Of a stretch of 64,000 bases of DNA, positions 27,461 to 36,216 are shown piece by piece. Every line of letters begins with the position of its first letter. Within the stretch, counting starts at the first letter, position 1. A program made the position numbers and the translations under genes. This DNA is from Candidatus Roizmanbacteria bacterium GW2011_GWC1_37_12 (GTDB lineage: Bacteria; Patescibacteriota; Microgenomatia; UBA1406; GWC2-37-13), in contig LBST01000004.1 in NCBI GenBank assembly GCA_000991135.1, forward strand, positions 1 to 64,000. Direction: 5' to 3'. The notes under the pieces are model-generated. The model searched no databases, was not told the origin of the DNA, and was given only the letters and a program-made list of their open reading frames with translations.

Positions 27461-28360
27461 ATGAACTTCCAGCAGTTTCAAGAAAAATTTAATAAACTTA
27501 AGCATGGATTTCCTGCTTATCCAAACGGATCTTCCAAAATTGATAACGCCGATTATGGATATTCTCTTTATGATGTTAAAAATGCTTACTTTGTCTTTGA
27601 CACATCGTATTCAAAAGATCTAATTTTTATCTTTGATTCTTTTAGAGCGGTCGACTGTTGTGACGGAGATTATGTTATTGAGAGTGAAAGATGTTATGAA
27701 TGTGTCGATGTTCTAAAAGTATATAACTCTACTTATCTTAATTATTGTGCTAGAACGTACAATTCTCATTTTTGCTGGGATTGCGGAGATTCCAATAATC
27801 TTTTTGGCTGCGTTCACCTAAAAAACAAAAAATTTTGCATATTTAATAAACAGTATTCGGAAGAAGAGTATAAACAAAAGGTTGCAGAATTATTAAAACG
27901 ACCGGCGGAAGAAAATCTGCGCCAACTGAAAAAGTTAGCGATGGAATACCCGGTGACTGTTACTAATAATGGCTATTCTGAAAACAGCGATTATGGCAAT
28001 CATGTAGACTACAACAAAAATATGTATCTTTGTTTCGATTGCGCCCATAGCGAAGACTGCGGTTATTGCTATGATGCCCATCATAATAAAAATTGCTACG
28101 ACTTAACCCAATCATTTCATAATCAATTCTGTTACGAGTCGGTCGATACCTCCCAATCAAATAACTGTTTCTTTATGAATAAATGCGGGTCGATGTTCGA
28201 CAGTAGTTTCTGTGAAGAGTGTCGTAATAGTAACCATCTTTTTGGCTGTTACGGATTGGATAAAAAAGAATACTGCGTTCTCAATAAAAAATATTCAAAA
28301 GAAGAATACGAAAAGATCGTCAAAGAAATAATGGATTCGTATCGAGAGCAACTTAAATAA
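27461..28360 (+). CDS. Cys-rich repeat protein with duplicated module
   Basis: NNLFGCVHLKNKKFCIFNKQYSEEEYKQKV and SNHLFGCYGLDKKEYCVLNKKYSKEEYEKIV internal duplication; many paired Cys. Confidence 0.7.
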   Translation: MNFQQFQEKFNKLKHGFPAYPNGSSKIDNADYGYSLYDVKNAYFVFDTSYSKDLIFIFDSFRAVDCCDGDYVIESERCYECVDVLKVYNSTYLNYCARTYNSHFCWDCGDSNNLFGCVHLKNKKFCIFNKQYSEEEYKQKVAELLKRPAEENLRQLKKLAMEYPVTVTNNGYSENSDYGNHVDYNKNMYLCFDCAHSEDCGYCYDAHHNKNCYDLTQSFHNQFCYESVDTSQSNNCFFMNKCGSMFDSSFCEECRNSNHLFGCYGLDKKEYCVLNKKYSKEEYEKIVKEIMDSYREQLK

Positions 28361-30617
28361 TCGGCTCGGGGAAAAATTCTTCTTGAGGAGTTTCAACTGG
28401 TTTTTGCTCTTTCTTTATTGTAATTTTACCGCTCTCCCAAGCCTGAATTTCTTCCTCGACTTCTTTTCTAGGACGACCCCACTGTTTGCGTGAAGCCTCG
28501 ATTACTTTTTCTAGTTTATTCTCTATTGGTTTGTTCAGAGTAATCGTCATCGCCGAGAAAGGTTGAGCCGTCGTTCCATCGATTGACATCTTAATAAAGA
28601 AATTCCTAATATCAAGATTTAAAAAATCATTGACGGTAAAAACTGGCTCGTATTCCTTGACCAAAATCTGAGCGTCCTCGCCGCCGACCCGGAAAGAAAC
28701 AATATTTCCGATGTTGCCAAAAATTGCCGCTCTGACTTCCGCAGGAAGCTGTTGGATATATTGATGAGCCGCCGTTAAATTCAATCGGTATTTACGGGCT
28801 TCTGATAATATATTTGAAAAAGCGGTCGTAGCAAAGTTCTGGAACTCGTCGATGTAGAGAAACACGTCTTTTCTTTCCTCTTCAGGAATAGACGTTCGTG
28901 ATATTGCCGATTGCCAAATCTTCGTTATCAACATCGATCCTAATAAAGCGCTATTTTCTTCACCTAATTTTCCAACTGATAAATTACAAACTAAAATTTT
29001 TTCTTTATTCATGATGTCATCCAAAGAAAATCCTGTTTTCGCTTGACCGACGATATTTCTTACCATCGGATTAGCAATAAATTGACCGACTTTATTGATT
29101 ATTGGAACAATCGCCTCACTAGCGAATTGATCGTTCCAACCAGCAAACTCTGTCGTCCAGAATTTTTTTACCAAAGGATCGGTAATATAGCTTATAACGT
29201 CTTGGCGAAACATATTATCTGTTAACATTCTTGGAAGACCTAGGATACTTGCCGCGGGATATTCAAGTAGGGCAAGGGTCGTGTATCGCAATACGTGTTC
29301 AAATCTCTCATTCCAATTTAGCCCGAAAAGTTTTTTGAAAATTGAAATGAAGCCGGCAACGATATTTTGGCGAAACTCAAAAGCGCCGACTCCTTCCATT
29401 GGATTAAAACCGATTGGGTAATCAATATCAGAAGGGTCAAAATAGATTACGTCTTTTAACCTTCTTTCCGGAATCATATTGATAACTTCCTTGGCTAAGT
29501 CGCCGTGCGGGTCCATAATAATAATTCCTCTATCAGCCTGTAAATCAGAGGAAATAAGAAGTTCCAGAAACTTTGATTTACCAGTGCCGCTTTTTCCAAC
29601 CGCATATAAATGACGACGCCTGTCTTCGGTTTTGATTCCGAAGATATTTTTCTGGTTCTGGAAATTAGTCTCACCAAAGAAAGTGATGTTTTTATCATCA
29701 TTAGAGGATTTTGTCGGAAGATTATGTGGGGGAGGAGCTTTTTTAGATCTGATTTGGGCAATTTGGGAGATTTCTTCTTTATCGTAAGGTAGATGAAAAA
29801 AGGTTGCAATTTCCGTCGGTGAAAATTTAAATTTAAATTTTTTTCCCAAACTAAAAGTTTGACTCAATAACCTACTTTTATAAATGTCAACAATTTTTGC
29901 TCCGCTATAAAAATTGCTTTCCTTAAATTTCTGCATTTTGGATCTTTCAAGATTTTTTTTATAAACTGTGACCATCGATGCTAAATTAAGCTGGGTCTTT
30001 TCCGGACTAGCGCCTGTTGCCAAAAACCTTATTGTCGTTTTAAAGTTAACGCCATCGTCTTTTTTGTCCTCTAATTCTAGGTAGTCTTTTGCCGTAGGAT
30101 TTTGTGAAAGAGTCTTATTTCTACCAGATTCTCTCATTTTTTTACCGAGTTTATTGAATATGTCTTCTTTTTTTGGAGCCTCAAGTACCAATTGGATAAA
30201 ACCGCTTTCGTTTTGGGCAAAAGAAGAAGCTATGCCTGCCAAGGCCACTAAAGGATTCTTCTCTAGCTCCTTGTAGGTAAGAATTGGAATTAATTCACCC
30301 TCACCTAGATAGAGTTCACACCCGACGAATGCTTTTGGTTGATAGTTAAAAAGCAGTTTTTCGGTGTAGTCTTTTATCTCTTCAATTTCCGAGTCCGGAT
30401 AAAACGACTGCCACTGGCCACGGACGACGTCTTTAATATAAGTGGGGCAGGTGAGAAAAAACCATAAAAATTTTCCAAAGATGGCGATTTCAGCTGTAAT
30501 AATGACTTTTTTTCCTTTGAGAATTTCGCCTATTTGGGTAAAAAAACCGTCGGCCGCCGCCTCGTTTTTATTGTTGTTTTGAGGAATTTTTAAAAGTAAG
30601 ACTGATCTTTTGTCCAT
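28353..30617 (-). CDS. TraD/VirD4/DUF87-like type IV secretion DNA-binding ATPase
   Basis: Walker A AVGKSGTGKSKFLELL, DRGIIIMDPHGDLAKEVI, VFLYIDEFQNFATTAFSNILSEARKYRLNLTAAHQYI. Confidence 0.88.
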   Translation of the reverse strand: MDKRSVLLLKIPQNNNKNEAAADGFFTQIGEILKGKKVIITAEIAIFGKFLWFFLTCPTYIKDVVRGQWQSFYPDSEIEEIKDYTEKLLFNYQPKAFVGCELYLGEGELIPILTYKELEKNPLVALAGIASSFAQNESGFIQLVLEAPKKEDIFNKLGKKMRESGRNKTLSQNPTAKDYLELEDKKDDGVNFKTTIRFLATGASPEKTQLNLASMVTVYKKNLERSKMQKFKESNFYSGAKIVDIYKSRLLSQTFSLGKKFKFKFSPTEIATFFHLPYDKEEISQIAQIRSKKAPPPHNLPTKSSNDDKNITFFGETNFQNQKNIFGIKTEDRRRHLYAVGKSGTGKSKFLELLISSDLQADRGIIIMDPHGDLAKEVINMIPERRLKDVIYFDPSDIDYPIGFNPMEGVGAFEFRQNIVAGFISIFKKLFGLNWNERFEHVLRYTTLALLEYPAASILGLPRMLTDNMFRQDVISYITDPLVKKFWTTEFAGWNDQFASEAIVPIINKVGQFIANPMVRNIVGQAKTGFSLDDIMNKEKILVCNLSVGKLGEENSALLGSMLITKIWQSAISRTSIPEEERKDVFLYIDEFQNFATTAFSNILSEARKYRLNLTAAHQYIQQLPAEVRAAIFGNIGNIVSFRVGGEDAQILVKEYEPVFTVNDFLNLDIRNFFIKMSIDGTTAQPFSAMTITLNKPIENKLEKVIEASRKQWGRPRKEVEEEIQAWESGKITIKKEQKPVETPQEEFFPEPII

Positions 30618-30664
30618 TTTTATTATTGTAAGGATAAAACCCAATGAATTCAATAGACGAAAGT

Positions 30665-30916
30665 TTATGAATAAACGATGCTTCGATGACCGGCAGTTAG
30701 GATTTTTACGATCTTATCTTTTTTGTCTACAATATAAATAATTCTGTAAGGGCCAACTTTAAGGGAATATTTTCCAAAGAGTTCTCTTAAGAGAGGTTTT
30801 CCAGTAAAAGGATCTTCTTTTATTTCCTCGATCGCCAAACTAATCCCTTCCTGATATCTTTTTTTTATCGCTTTTAGCTCTTTTCTTGCTTGAGCCGTAA
30901 GTTTTATCTGATACAT
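30665..30916 (-). CDS. RelE/ParE family toxin
   Basis: YQIKLTAQARKELKAIKKRYQEGI...GKYSLKVGPYRIIYIVDKKDKIVKILTAGHRSIVY. Confidence 0.85.
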   Translation of the reverse strand: MYQIKLTAQARKELKAIKKRYQEGISLAIEEIKEDPFTGKPLLRELFGKYSLKVGPYRIIYIVDKKDKIVKILTAGHRSIVYS

Positions 30917-31196
30917 CGTGTAGTAAATAACTGTCTAATTCTTTCTTTACGTCATTCCAATCGTATAGTCTGCCTGCTTTTACGTCTTCCTCTCCTTTTT
31001 TAATCGCATCCATAAGCTTTTGGTCGGCTAGGATCTCATTAGTTTCCTTCCAAGATTCGTATTCGACAGCAGATATAATCACAGCGGCAGGGGATCCGTT
31101 AACGGTAATGATATATTCGTCCAGTTTGCTTTTGGCATTTTCAACAAGAGTTGTTAATTCTTCTCTGGCTTTGGTAATCGGTAATGTTTGAATCAT
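30840..31196 (-). CDS. Phd/YefM family antitoxin
   Basis: MIQTLPITKAREELTTLVENAKSKLDEYIITVNGSPAAVIISAVEYESWKETNEIL; overlaps the toxin by ~77 nt. Confidence 0.85.
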   Translation of the reverse strand: MIQTLPITKAREELTTLVENAKSKLDEYIITVNGSPAAVIISAVEYESWKETNEILADQKLMDAIKKGEEDVKAGRLYDWNDVKKELDSYLLHDVSDKTYGSSKKRAKSDKKKISGRD

Positions 31197-31289
31197 AATG
31201 AAATATTACATAATCCTGTACATATTGTCAAGCTTAATAACTGTTGTAGTTTTGAAAGATTTGGAGTAAAATATCAATTGTTAGAAATT

Positions 31290-31407
31290 GCTTGAAGAAA
31301 TTATTAAGATTAATAATTAAAAAAATGTTGTTAAAAAGTTCATATCTAACTTTCAATCACGCCATTATATAAGTGGTCTAGTGTAACAACATTTTTCCTC
31401 TTCAAGC
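31290..31407. promoter_or_regulatory. Nested inverted repeats in the rny leader region
   Basis: Outer GCTTGAAGA/TCTTCAAGC (31290-31298/31399-31407), inner AAAAATGTTGTTA/TAACAACATTTTT (31321-31333/31384-31396). Confidence 0.6.
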
Positions 31408-31420
31408 TTCATAAAATCAT

Positions 31421-32878
31421 ATGCTCCAGAAATTTTTTAAGAAGTTCCTGTCTGTTAAACAGGATCGGGAGAATCTATTAAACACGGCCAAAAGACAGGC
31501 CGAAGAAATTGTTATCAAGGCTAGGGCGGAGGCTCTAAAATTCAAAGAGGAAGCGGAAAGAAAGGCTGGAGAGACGGCGAGTACTGCTCTGGAGGTGGAA
31601 AAAAGACTGTCGAAACGGGAAGAAATGCTTACGGAAAAAGAAAATCTGACTGCCAGGGAAAGACAGTCGGTCGCCGATACAAAAAATCACTTCGAACGCC
31701 TAAAAAAAGAACTCGAGGAAAAGAAGACCGAGATGCTTGCCAAACTCGAGAAAATCGCCAAGATGACTAAAGACGAAGCCAAGGACCTCCTCCTTCGCGG
31801 CTGGGAAGATCGCCTCAAAGAGGACATCGCCAAGAAAATAAAAGCCGCCGAGGAAGAAATTAAATCAACCGCCGACGACAAAGCCAAAAGCATTTTGGTC
31901 GACGCCATGCGCTATGGAGCGGTCGATTACACCGCCGAATATACTCTCTCTGTCATCAACCTTCCAAGCGAAGATTTTAAAGGCCGGATCATCGGCAAAG
32001 ACGGCCGCAACATCCGCGCTTTTGAAATTGCCACAGGAGTCGACGTCGATTTGGAAGAAGAAGGAGTCATCAGGCTATCTTCATTTGACGCTGCCCGCCG
32101 GGAAATTGCCCGCTTGTCACTGGAGCGGCTGATTAAAGATGGACGCATCCAGCCGCAAAGAATCGAGGAAATTGTCAAAAAAACCAAAGAGGACGTAGAT
32201 AAGGACATTTTTAGAGCCGGAGAAGACCTTGCTCATCGAGTCGGCGTCTTCAATCTGCCGGCCGAAATCACCCAGACCTTGGGCCGATTCAAATACCGTT
32301 ATTCTTACGGCCAAAATATGATTGTCCACACTCTTGAGGAAACCAAGATCGGCATTGCTTTGGCTCATGAACTCGGTACCGACGTCAACGTCGTCAAACT
32401 AGGGTGTCTTCTTCACGATATCGGCAAAGTCGTCACTGACAAAGAAGGTTCACACGTCGACCTCGGTGTTGAACTTTTGAAAAAACACCGTTTCCCTCAG
32501 CCAGTCGTCGACTGTGTTGCCGCTCACCACGAAGACATTCCTTTTCCATCGATTGAATCGATTATCGTCTACATATCAGACGCCGTATCAGGAGGCAGGC
32601 CGGGCGCCAGACACGAGGACTTTGAAGAATACTTAAAAAGAATCAAGACGATTGAAGAGGTCGCGAAAACTAAAAAAGGCGTCCGCGAAGCCTATGCCTT
32701 GCAAGCCGGGCGGGAACTGCGAGTCGTTGTCCGACCTGACGAAATCACCGACGATGAAGCCACGGTTATGGCGGAAAAAATCAGGGAAGAACTCGAGTCA
32801 AAATTCGACGTCTTTCCAGGACAGATTAAGGTAACAATAATTAGGGAAACAAGGGCGGAGGCGACGACTAAGATTTAA
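31421..32878 (+). CDS. rny: Ribonuclease Y (KH + HD domains), no obvious N-terminal TM
   Basis: NLPSEDFKGRIIGKDGRNIRAFEIATGVDV...LGCLLHDIGKVV...DAVSGGRPGARHEDFEEYLKRI. Confidence 0.95.
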   Translation: MLQKFFKKFLSVKQDRENLLNTAKRQAEEIVIKARAEALKFKEEAERKAGETASTALEVEKRLSKREEMLTEKENLTARERQSVADTKNHFERLKKELEEKKTEMLAKLEKIAKMTKDEAKDLLLRGWEDRLKEDIAKKIKAAEEEIKSTADDKAKSILVDAMRYGAVDYTAEYTLSVINLPSEDFKGRIIGKDGRNIRAFEIATGVDVDLEEEGVIRLSSFDAARREIARLSLERLIKDGRIQPQRIEEIVKKTKEDVDKDIFRAGEDLAHRVGVFNLPAEITQTLGRFKYRYSYGQNMIVHTLEETKIGIALAHELGTDVNVVKLGCLLHDIGKVVTDKEGSHVDLGVELLKKHRFPQPVVDCVAAHHEDIPFPSIESIIVYISDAVSGGRPGARHEDFEEYLKRIKTIEEVAKTKKGVREAYALQAGRELRVVVRPDEITDDEATVMAEKIREELESKFDVFPGQIKVTIIRETRAEATTKI

Positions 32879-32880
32879 TT

Positions 32881-32964
32881 AAAAAGCTCGATACCGAAAT
32901 TTTTTGACGCAGTGGGGACCCCTACACCCCAAAAGCGCAAAGAAATTTGGTATCTCCGCTTTTT
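32881..32964. repeat. Large imperfect inverted repeat (hairpin 1) downstream of rny
   Basis: AAAAAGCTCGATACCGAAATTTTTTGACGC...GCGCAAAGAAATTTGGTATCTCCGCTTTTT. Confidence 0.75.
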
Positions 32965-32967
32965 AAA

Positions 32968-33052
32968 AGACGAGGCAATGTGATTTTTTCACTTTCGAGG
33001 GGACCACGAAGTGGTGAGACTCTCGTGTGATAAAAATTACGTTGCCGAGTCT
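32968..33052. repeat. Large imperfect inverted repeat (hairpin 2) upstream of thiL
   Basis: AGACgaGGCAATGTgATTTTT...CCACgaaGTGG...AAAAATtACGTTGCCgaGTCT. Confidence 0.75.
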
Positions 33053-33065
33053 TTAACATTTGCTA

Positions 33066-33971
33066 ATGAATGAATTTAAATTAATAGACAAAATAAAAAC
33101 GATCTTAAAAAACAGAGTCATCGGGGATGACACGGCTCCGATAATCGTAGGAAATAAAACGTTAATCGTTACCAACGACATTCTTCTTGAAGGGCAACAC
33201 TTCCTAGATTACTTTCCCATTGACAATCTTGGCTGGAAAGCAATAAGCGTCAACGTCTCCGACATTGCTGCTTCCGGAGGAAAACCAAAATACGCCCTCA
33301 TCTCGCTTCTCTTGCCAAAAAGTAAAACCCATCTCGTCAAAAAAATTTATAGATCGATAGACAAAGCCTGCCGATATTATCATTGTCAAGTCATCGGCGG
33401 AAATATTACCCAGTCTGGAAAACTTGGAATTGACGTTTTTATGATTGGCGAAACAAAAAAATTTGTCGGCCGAAGAAATGCAAAGCCTGGAGACTTTGTA
33501 TATCTGACCGGTCCGATTGGCAACTCGAAAGCAGGACTGGAACTTCTGATGATGAAAAAGAATCATTATGAAGTCTTTGAAAAAAAACTGATCGAAAGAC
33601 ACCTTAAGCCAACGATTAACATCAATTCATCAGAAATAAGCCAGAATTCCACCGCTTCTGTGGACATAAGTGATGGACTGTCTTCAGATATTTTCCATAT
33701 TGCCAATATGAGCAACGTAAGAATTGATATCAACTCAAATAAAATTCCCACCACAAAAGAATTAAAAATGTTCGGAAAAAAATATAAAAAAAATTCTTTT
33801 GATTACGGATTGATTGGGGGAGAAGATTATCAAATTTTATTTACGAGCCGAAAAAAATTAAAGGAAAACCGAAACTTATATTTAATAGGAAAAGTCAATC
33901 CGGGTAAAAACGTTTATCTCGATGGAAAAAAAATAAAAAATAAAAGTTTTGATCATTTCTCCTCGTCATAA
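33066..33971 (+). CDS. thiL: Thiamine-monophosphate kinase
   Basis: IGDDTAPI, NDILLEGQHFLDYFPIDNLGWKAISVNVSDIAASGGKPKYALISL, DISDGLSSDIFHIA, GGEDYQILFT. Confidence 0.92.
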   Translation: MNEFKLIDKIKTILKNRVIGDDTAPIIVGNKTLIVTNDILLEGQHFLDYFPIDNLGWKAISVNVSDIAASGGKPKYALISLLLPKSKTHLVKKIYRSIDKACRYYHCQVIGGNITQSGKLGIDVFMIGETKKFVGRRNAKPGDFVYLTGPIGNSKAGLELLMMKKNHYEVFEKKLIERHLKPTININSSEISQNSTASVDISDGLSSDIFHIANMSNVRIDINSNKIPTTKELKMFGKKYKKNSFDYGLIGGEDYQILFTSRKKLKENRNLYLIGKVNPGKNVYLDGKKIKNKSFDHFSSS

Positions 33972-34020
33972 AGCCCCCAAATTGATATAGATTGTTATAA
34001 TAAGATGTTTTAAATATGGA

Positions 34021-34049
34021 TTGACAGAAAGCCTAAAAACTACTATTCT
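34021..34049 (+). promoter_or_regulatory. Sigma70-type promoter for hup
   Basis: TTGACA-17 nt-TATTCT. Confidence 0.65.
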
Positions 34050-34111
34050 GTTGTTGTTTATTCATTTTAATTAAAAATTTAAAGTCTAACGAAGGCGAGG
34101 TGAAATAAAAA

Positions 34112-34384
34112 ATGACAAAAGCAGATTTAGTCGCCCAAGTAGCAAAAAAAGCTAACCTTACCGCTAAAGCCGCTAAAGATGGCGTCTCGGTAGTATTTTC
34201 GACAATGTCCGACGCCTTGAAAAGAGGAGAGAAGGTCGTCGTCACTGGTTTTGGAACCTTTATGGTAAGAAGGAGAGCCGCCCGAAAAGGCCGCAATCCA
34301 CAAACAGGTGCTGAGATCCAAATCCCAGCCACCAAAACTCCAGGCTTTACCGCTGGTAAAAGCTTAAAAAGAATGGTCAAATAA
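34112..34384 (+). CDS. hup: HU family DNA-binding protein
   Basis: MTKADLVAQVAKKANLTAKAAKDGV...GEKVVVTGFGTFMVRRRAARKGRNPQTGAEIQIPATKTPGFTAGKSLKRMV. Confidence 0.97.
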   Translation: MTKADLVAQVAKKANLTAKAAKDGVSVVFSTMSDALKRGEKVVVTGFGTFMVRRRAARKGRNPQTGAEIQIPATKTPGFTAGKSLKRMVK

Positions 34385-34410
34385 AAAACTTAAAAACCTT
34401 GAATGGGTTT

Positions 34411-34443
34411 ACCAGGTACCATATGGTACCTGGTTGTTTTTTT
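34411..34443 (+). terminator. Rho-independent terminator after hup
   Basis: Perfect palindrome ACCAGGTACCATATGGTACCTGGT followed by TGTTTTTTT. Confidence 0.9.
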
Positions 34444-34474
34444 ACCCCGAATTTTGTATACTTTGTTTTGCTCT

Positions 34475-35023
34475 ATGAAGAAAATAGGTCGATTTATCTT
34501 GATATTCCTCTTTCTCATTCTCATCCCCGCCATGGCTTATTTTGTTATGGAATCTTCAGGCGCGTCTGTCAATACACCACAGGAAAAAGTCATCTACAAC
34601 CTACCTTATCCCGGCATCCTTTCTGATCACCCCTTATATTTTGTAAAAATCATCAGGGACCGCCTGACCGAATTTCTCACTCGGGACAACGTCAAAAAAG
34701 CCCAACTCTATCTTCTTTACTCTGATAAAAGGGTCGCCATGGCTATGACCCTCGCTAAAAAAGGCAAGAGCCAACCGGCGATCGAGGCTTTTTCCAAAGG
34801 AGAGAAATATTTCTTAAAAATCCCTGATTTATTAAGGGCGGCAAAAGAACAAGGTGGACCGGCACCGTCGAGTTTTGTCGAAACATTAAAACTATCTAAT
34901 GCCAAGCACACCGAGCTTATTGGAGAGCTGATGAAAACCCTTCCCGAAGGCAATCAATCTGGTATCAACGGACTCCTCAAATTGAATTTAGAAATAAAAA
35001 AACTGCTCGAGACACTCCCATAA
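34475..35023 (+). CDS. DUF5667-like secreted protein
   Basis: Signal peptide; YNLPYPGILSDHPLYFVKIIRDRLTEFLTRDNVKKAQLYLLYSDKRVAMA; start moved to ATG 34475, after the terminator. Confidence 0.75.
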   Translation: MKKIGRFILIFLFLILIPAMAYFVMESSGASVNTPQEKVIYNLPYPGILSDHPLYFVKIIRDRLTEFLTRDNVKKAQLYLLYSDKRVAMAMTLAKKGKSQPAIEAFSKGEKYFLKIPDLLRAAKEQGGPAPSSFVETLKLSNAKHTELIGELMKTLPEGNQSGINGLLKLNLEIKKLLETLP

Positions 35024-36216
35024 ACTAAAGCCAACAGAAGAAAATTTTGCTCCAGCGTCAGCCAATAGTGGTCGAAGAATCCTGTCAAGACAACCGCCAA
35101 AACAATATAAGAATTTACTTTGATTAAACGTTTAATTAAAGTAAAAATTAACAACAGTATTATTCCTCCGATAATGACTCCAGATTCGCTGAAAAAAAGC
35201 AGGAAAATATTGTGTACCGGCTGATTAAAAAAAAGGGGATATTTGGAGATGTACTCCGCTTGAGCAATCAAATAATTTCCTAAACCAACTCCGAAAAACG
35301 CCTTATTAGATAATATGTTGAACGAGTTCTTGATAAGCTCGAGCCGTTTTTCAATTGTCAAAGGATCGGTCGTCACCTGAAGAAAGATTAGCGAAACAAC
35401 TAGCGGGACAATTATCCTGGTTATTTTGCAGATACGGCATTTAATACCAGTATTTAGTATTAAGTATGAAGTATTTAGTATCAAAAAAATCAAAATTGCC
35501 GCTTTGGAAAAACTAATAAATACCAGCCCTGTCAAAATAAAAAGCAGGGAGTATTTTAAGACAAAATGTTTATTGAATTTCTTATTGGTTAAGACAAAAA
35601 AATACAAAAGCAAGAAAAACCCTGAAAGAGAATTTGGGTGGGAGAAGGTCCCATAGGGCCGTAAAAACTCTATTCCCTGAAACGCCGCTTTGGCAATCCC
35701 GGGTGTCGACAGACTAAAAAGCCTCTCGCCGAAAAAATAGAAAATCCCTTGGATAGAGTGTTTGGAAATCAATTGAAGAGCCGCTAAAATTAATTGAAAA
35801 CTACTGGTTAATAAGAGAATTATTAACAACAGCTTTTCTTTGATTATCTTAAATAATTGCCGGCCTAAAGAAAAAACTATTAGAAACTCGACAATTCTTA
35901 TCAGTTGGTAAAAAGCAGTCAATTGATTTTTTGCCAATAATGAATTAATCAATAATAACCCTAATCCAAGAAGAACATTTTTGTTTTTAAAAAAATTAAT
36001 AACAGCTTTAAAATTGAAAAGAAAAAGTAAAAAGATAATAATGTCAGTTAAATAAATAGTCGGAGAAAGATAATCGACTCTAACGCCGTTTATATAGGAA
36101 AATGGAGGAAAAAAATGCTTGCCAAGTTGTGTTGGCAAAAGAAAGAGAAAAAAAGAGAATAAAATGATGTTAAAAAAGCTTTTGTTGGGTTGTTTTTTCA
36201 TTTTTATTTTCTTCAT
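34954..36216 (-). CDS. O-antigen ligase/polymerase-like membrane protein
   Basis: Many TM helices; GTFSHPNSLSGFFLL, ...NKAFFGVGLGNYLIAQAEYISKYPLFFNQPVHNIFLLFFSESG. Confidence 0.8.
   Translation of the reverse strand: MKKIKMKKQPNKSFFNIILFSFFLFLLPTQLGKHFFPPFSYINGVRVDYLSPTIYLTDIIIFLLFLFNFKAVINFFKNKNVLLGLGLLLINSLLAKNQLTAFYQLIRIVEFLIVFSLGRQLFKIIKEKLLLIILLLTSSFQLILAALQLISKHSIQGIFYFFGERLFSLSTPGIAKAAFQGIEFLRPYGTFSHPNSLSGFFLLLYFFVLTNKKFNKHFVLKYSLLFILTGLVFISFSKAAILIFLILNTSYLILNTGIKCRICKITRIIVPLVVSLIFLQVTTDPLTIEKRLELIKNSFNILSNKAFFGVGLGNYLIAQAEYISKYPLFFNQPVHNIFLLFFSESGVIIGGIILLLIFTLIKRLIKVNSYIVLAVVLTGFFDHYWLTLEQNFLLLALVYGSVSSSFFISKFNLRSPLIPD

Noticed and set aside
32881-33065. TPP riboswitch upstream of thiL
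   Set aside because: No CUGAGA / ACCUGAUCUGG-type core is visible; only hairpins
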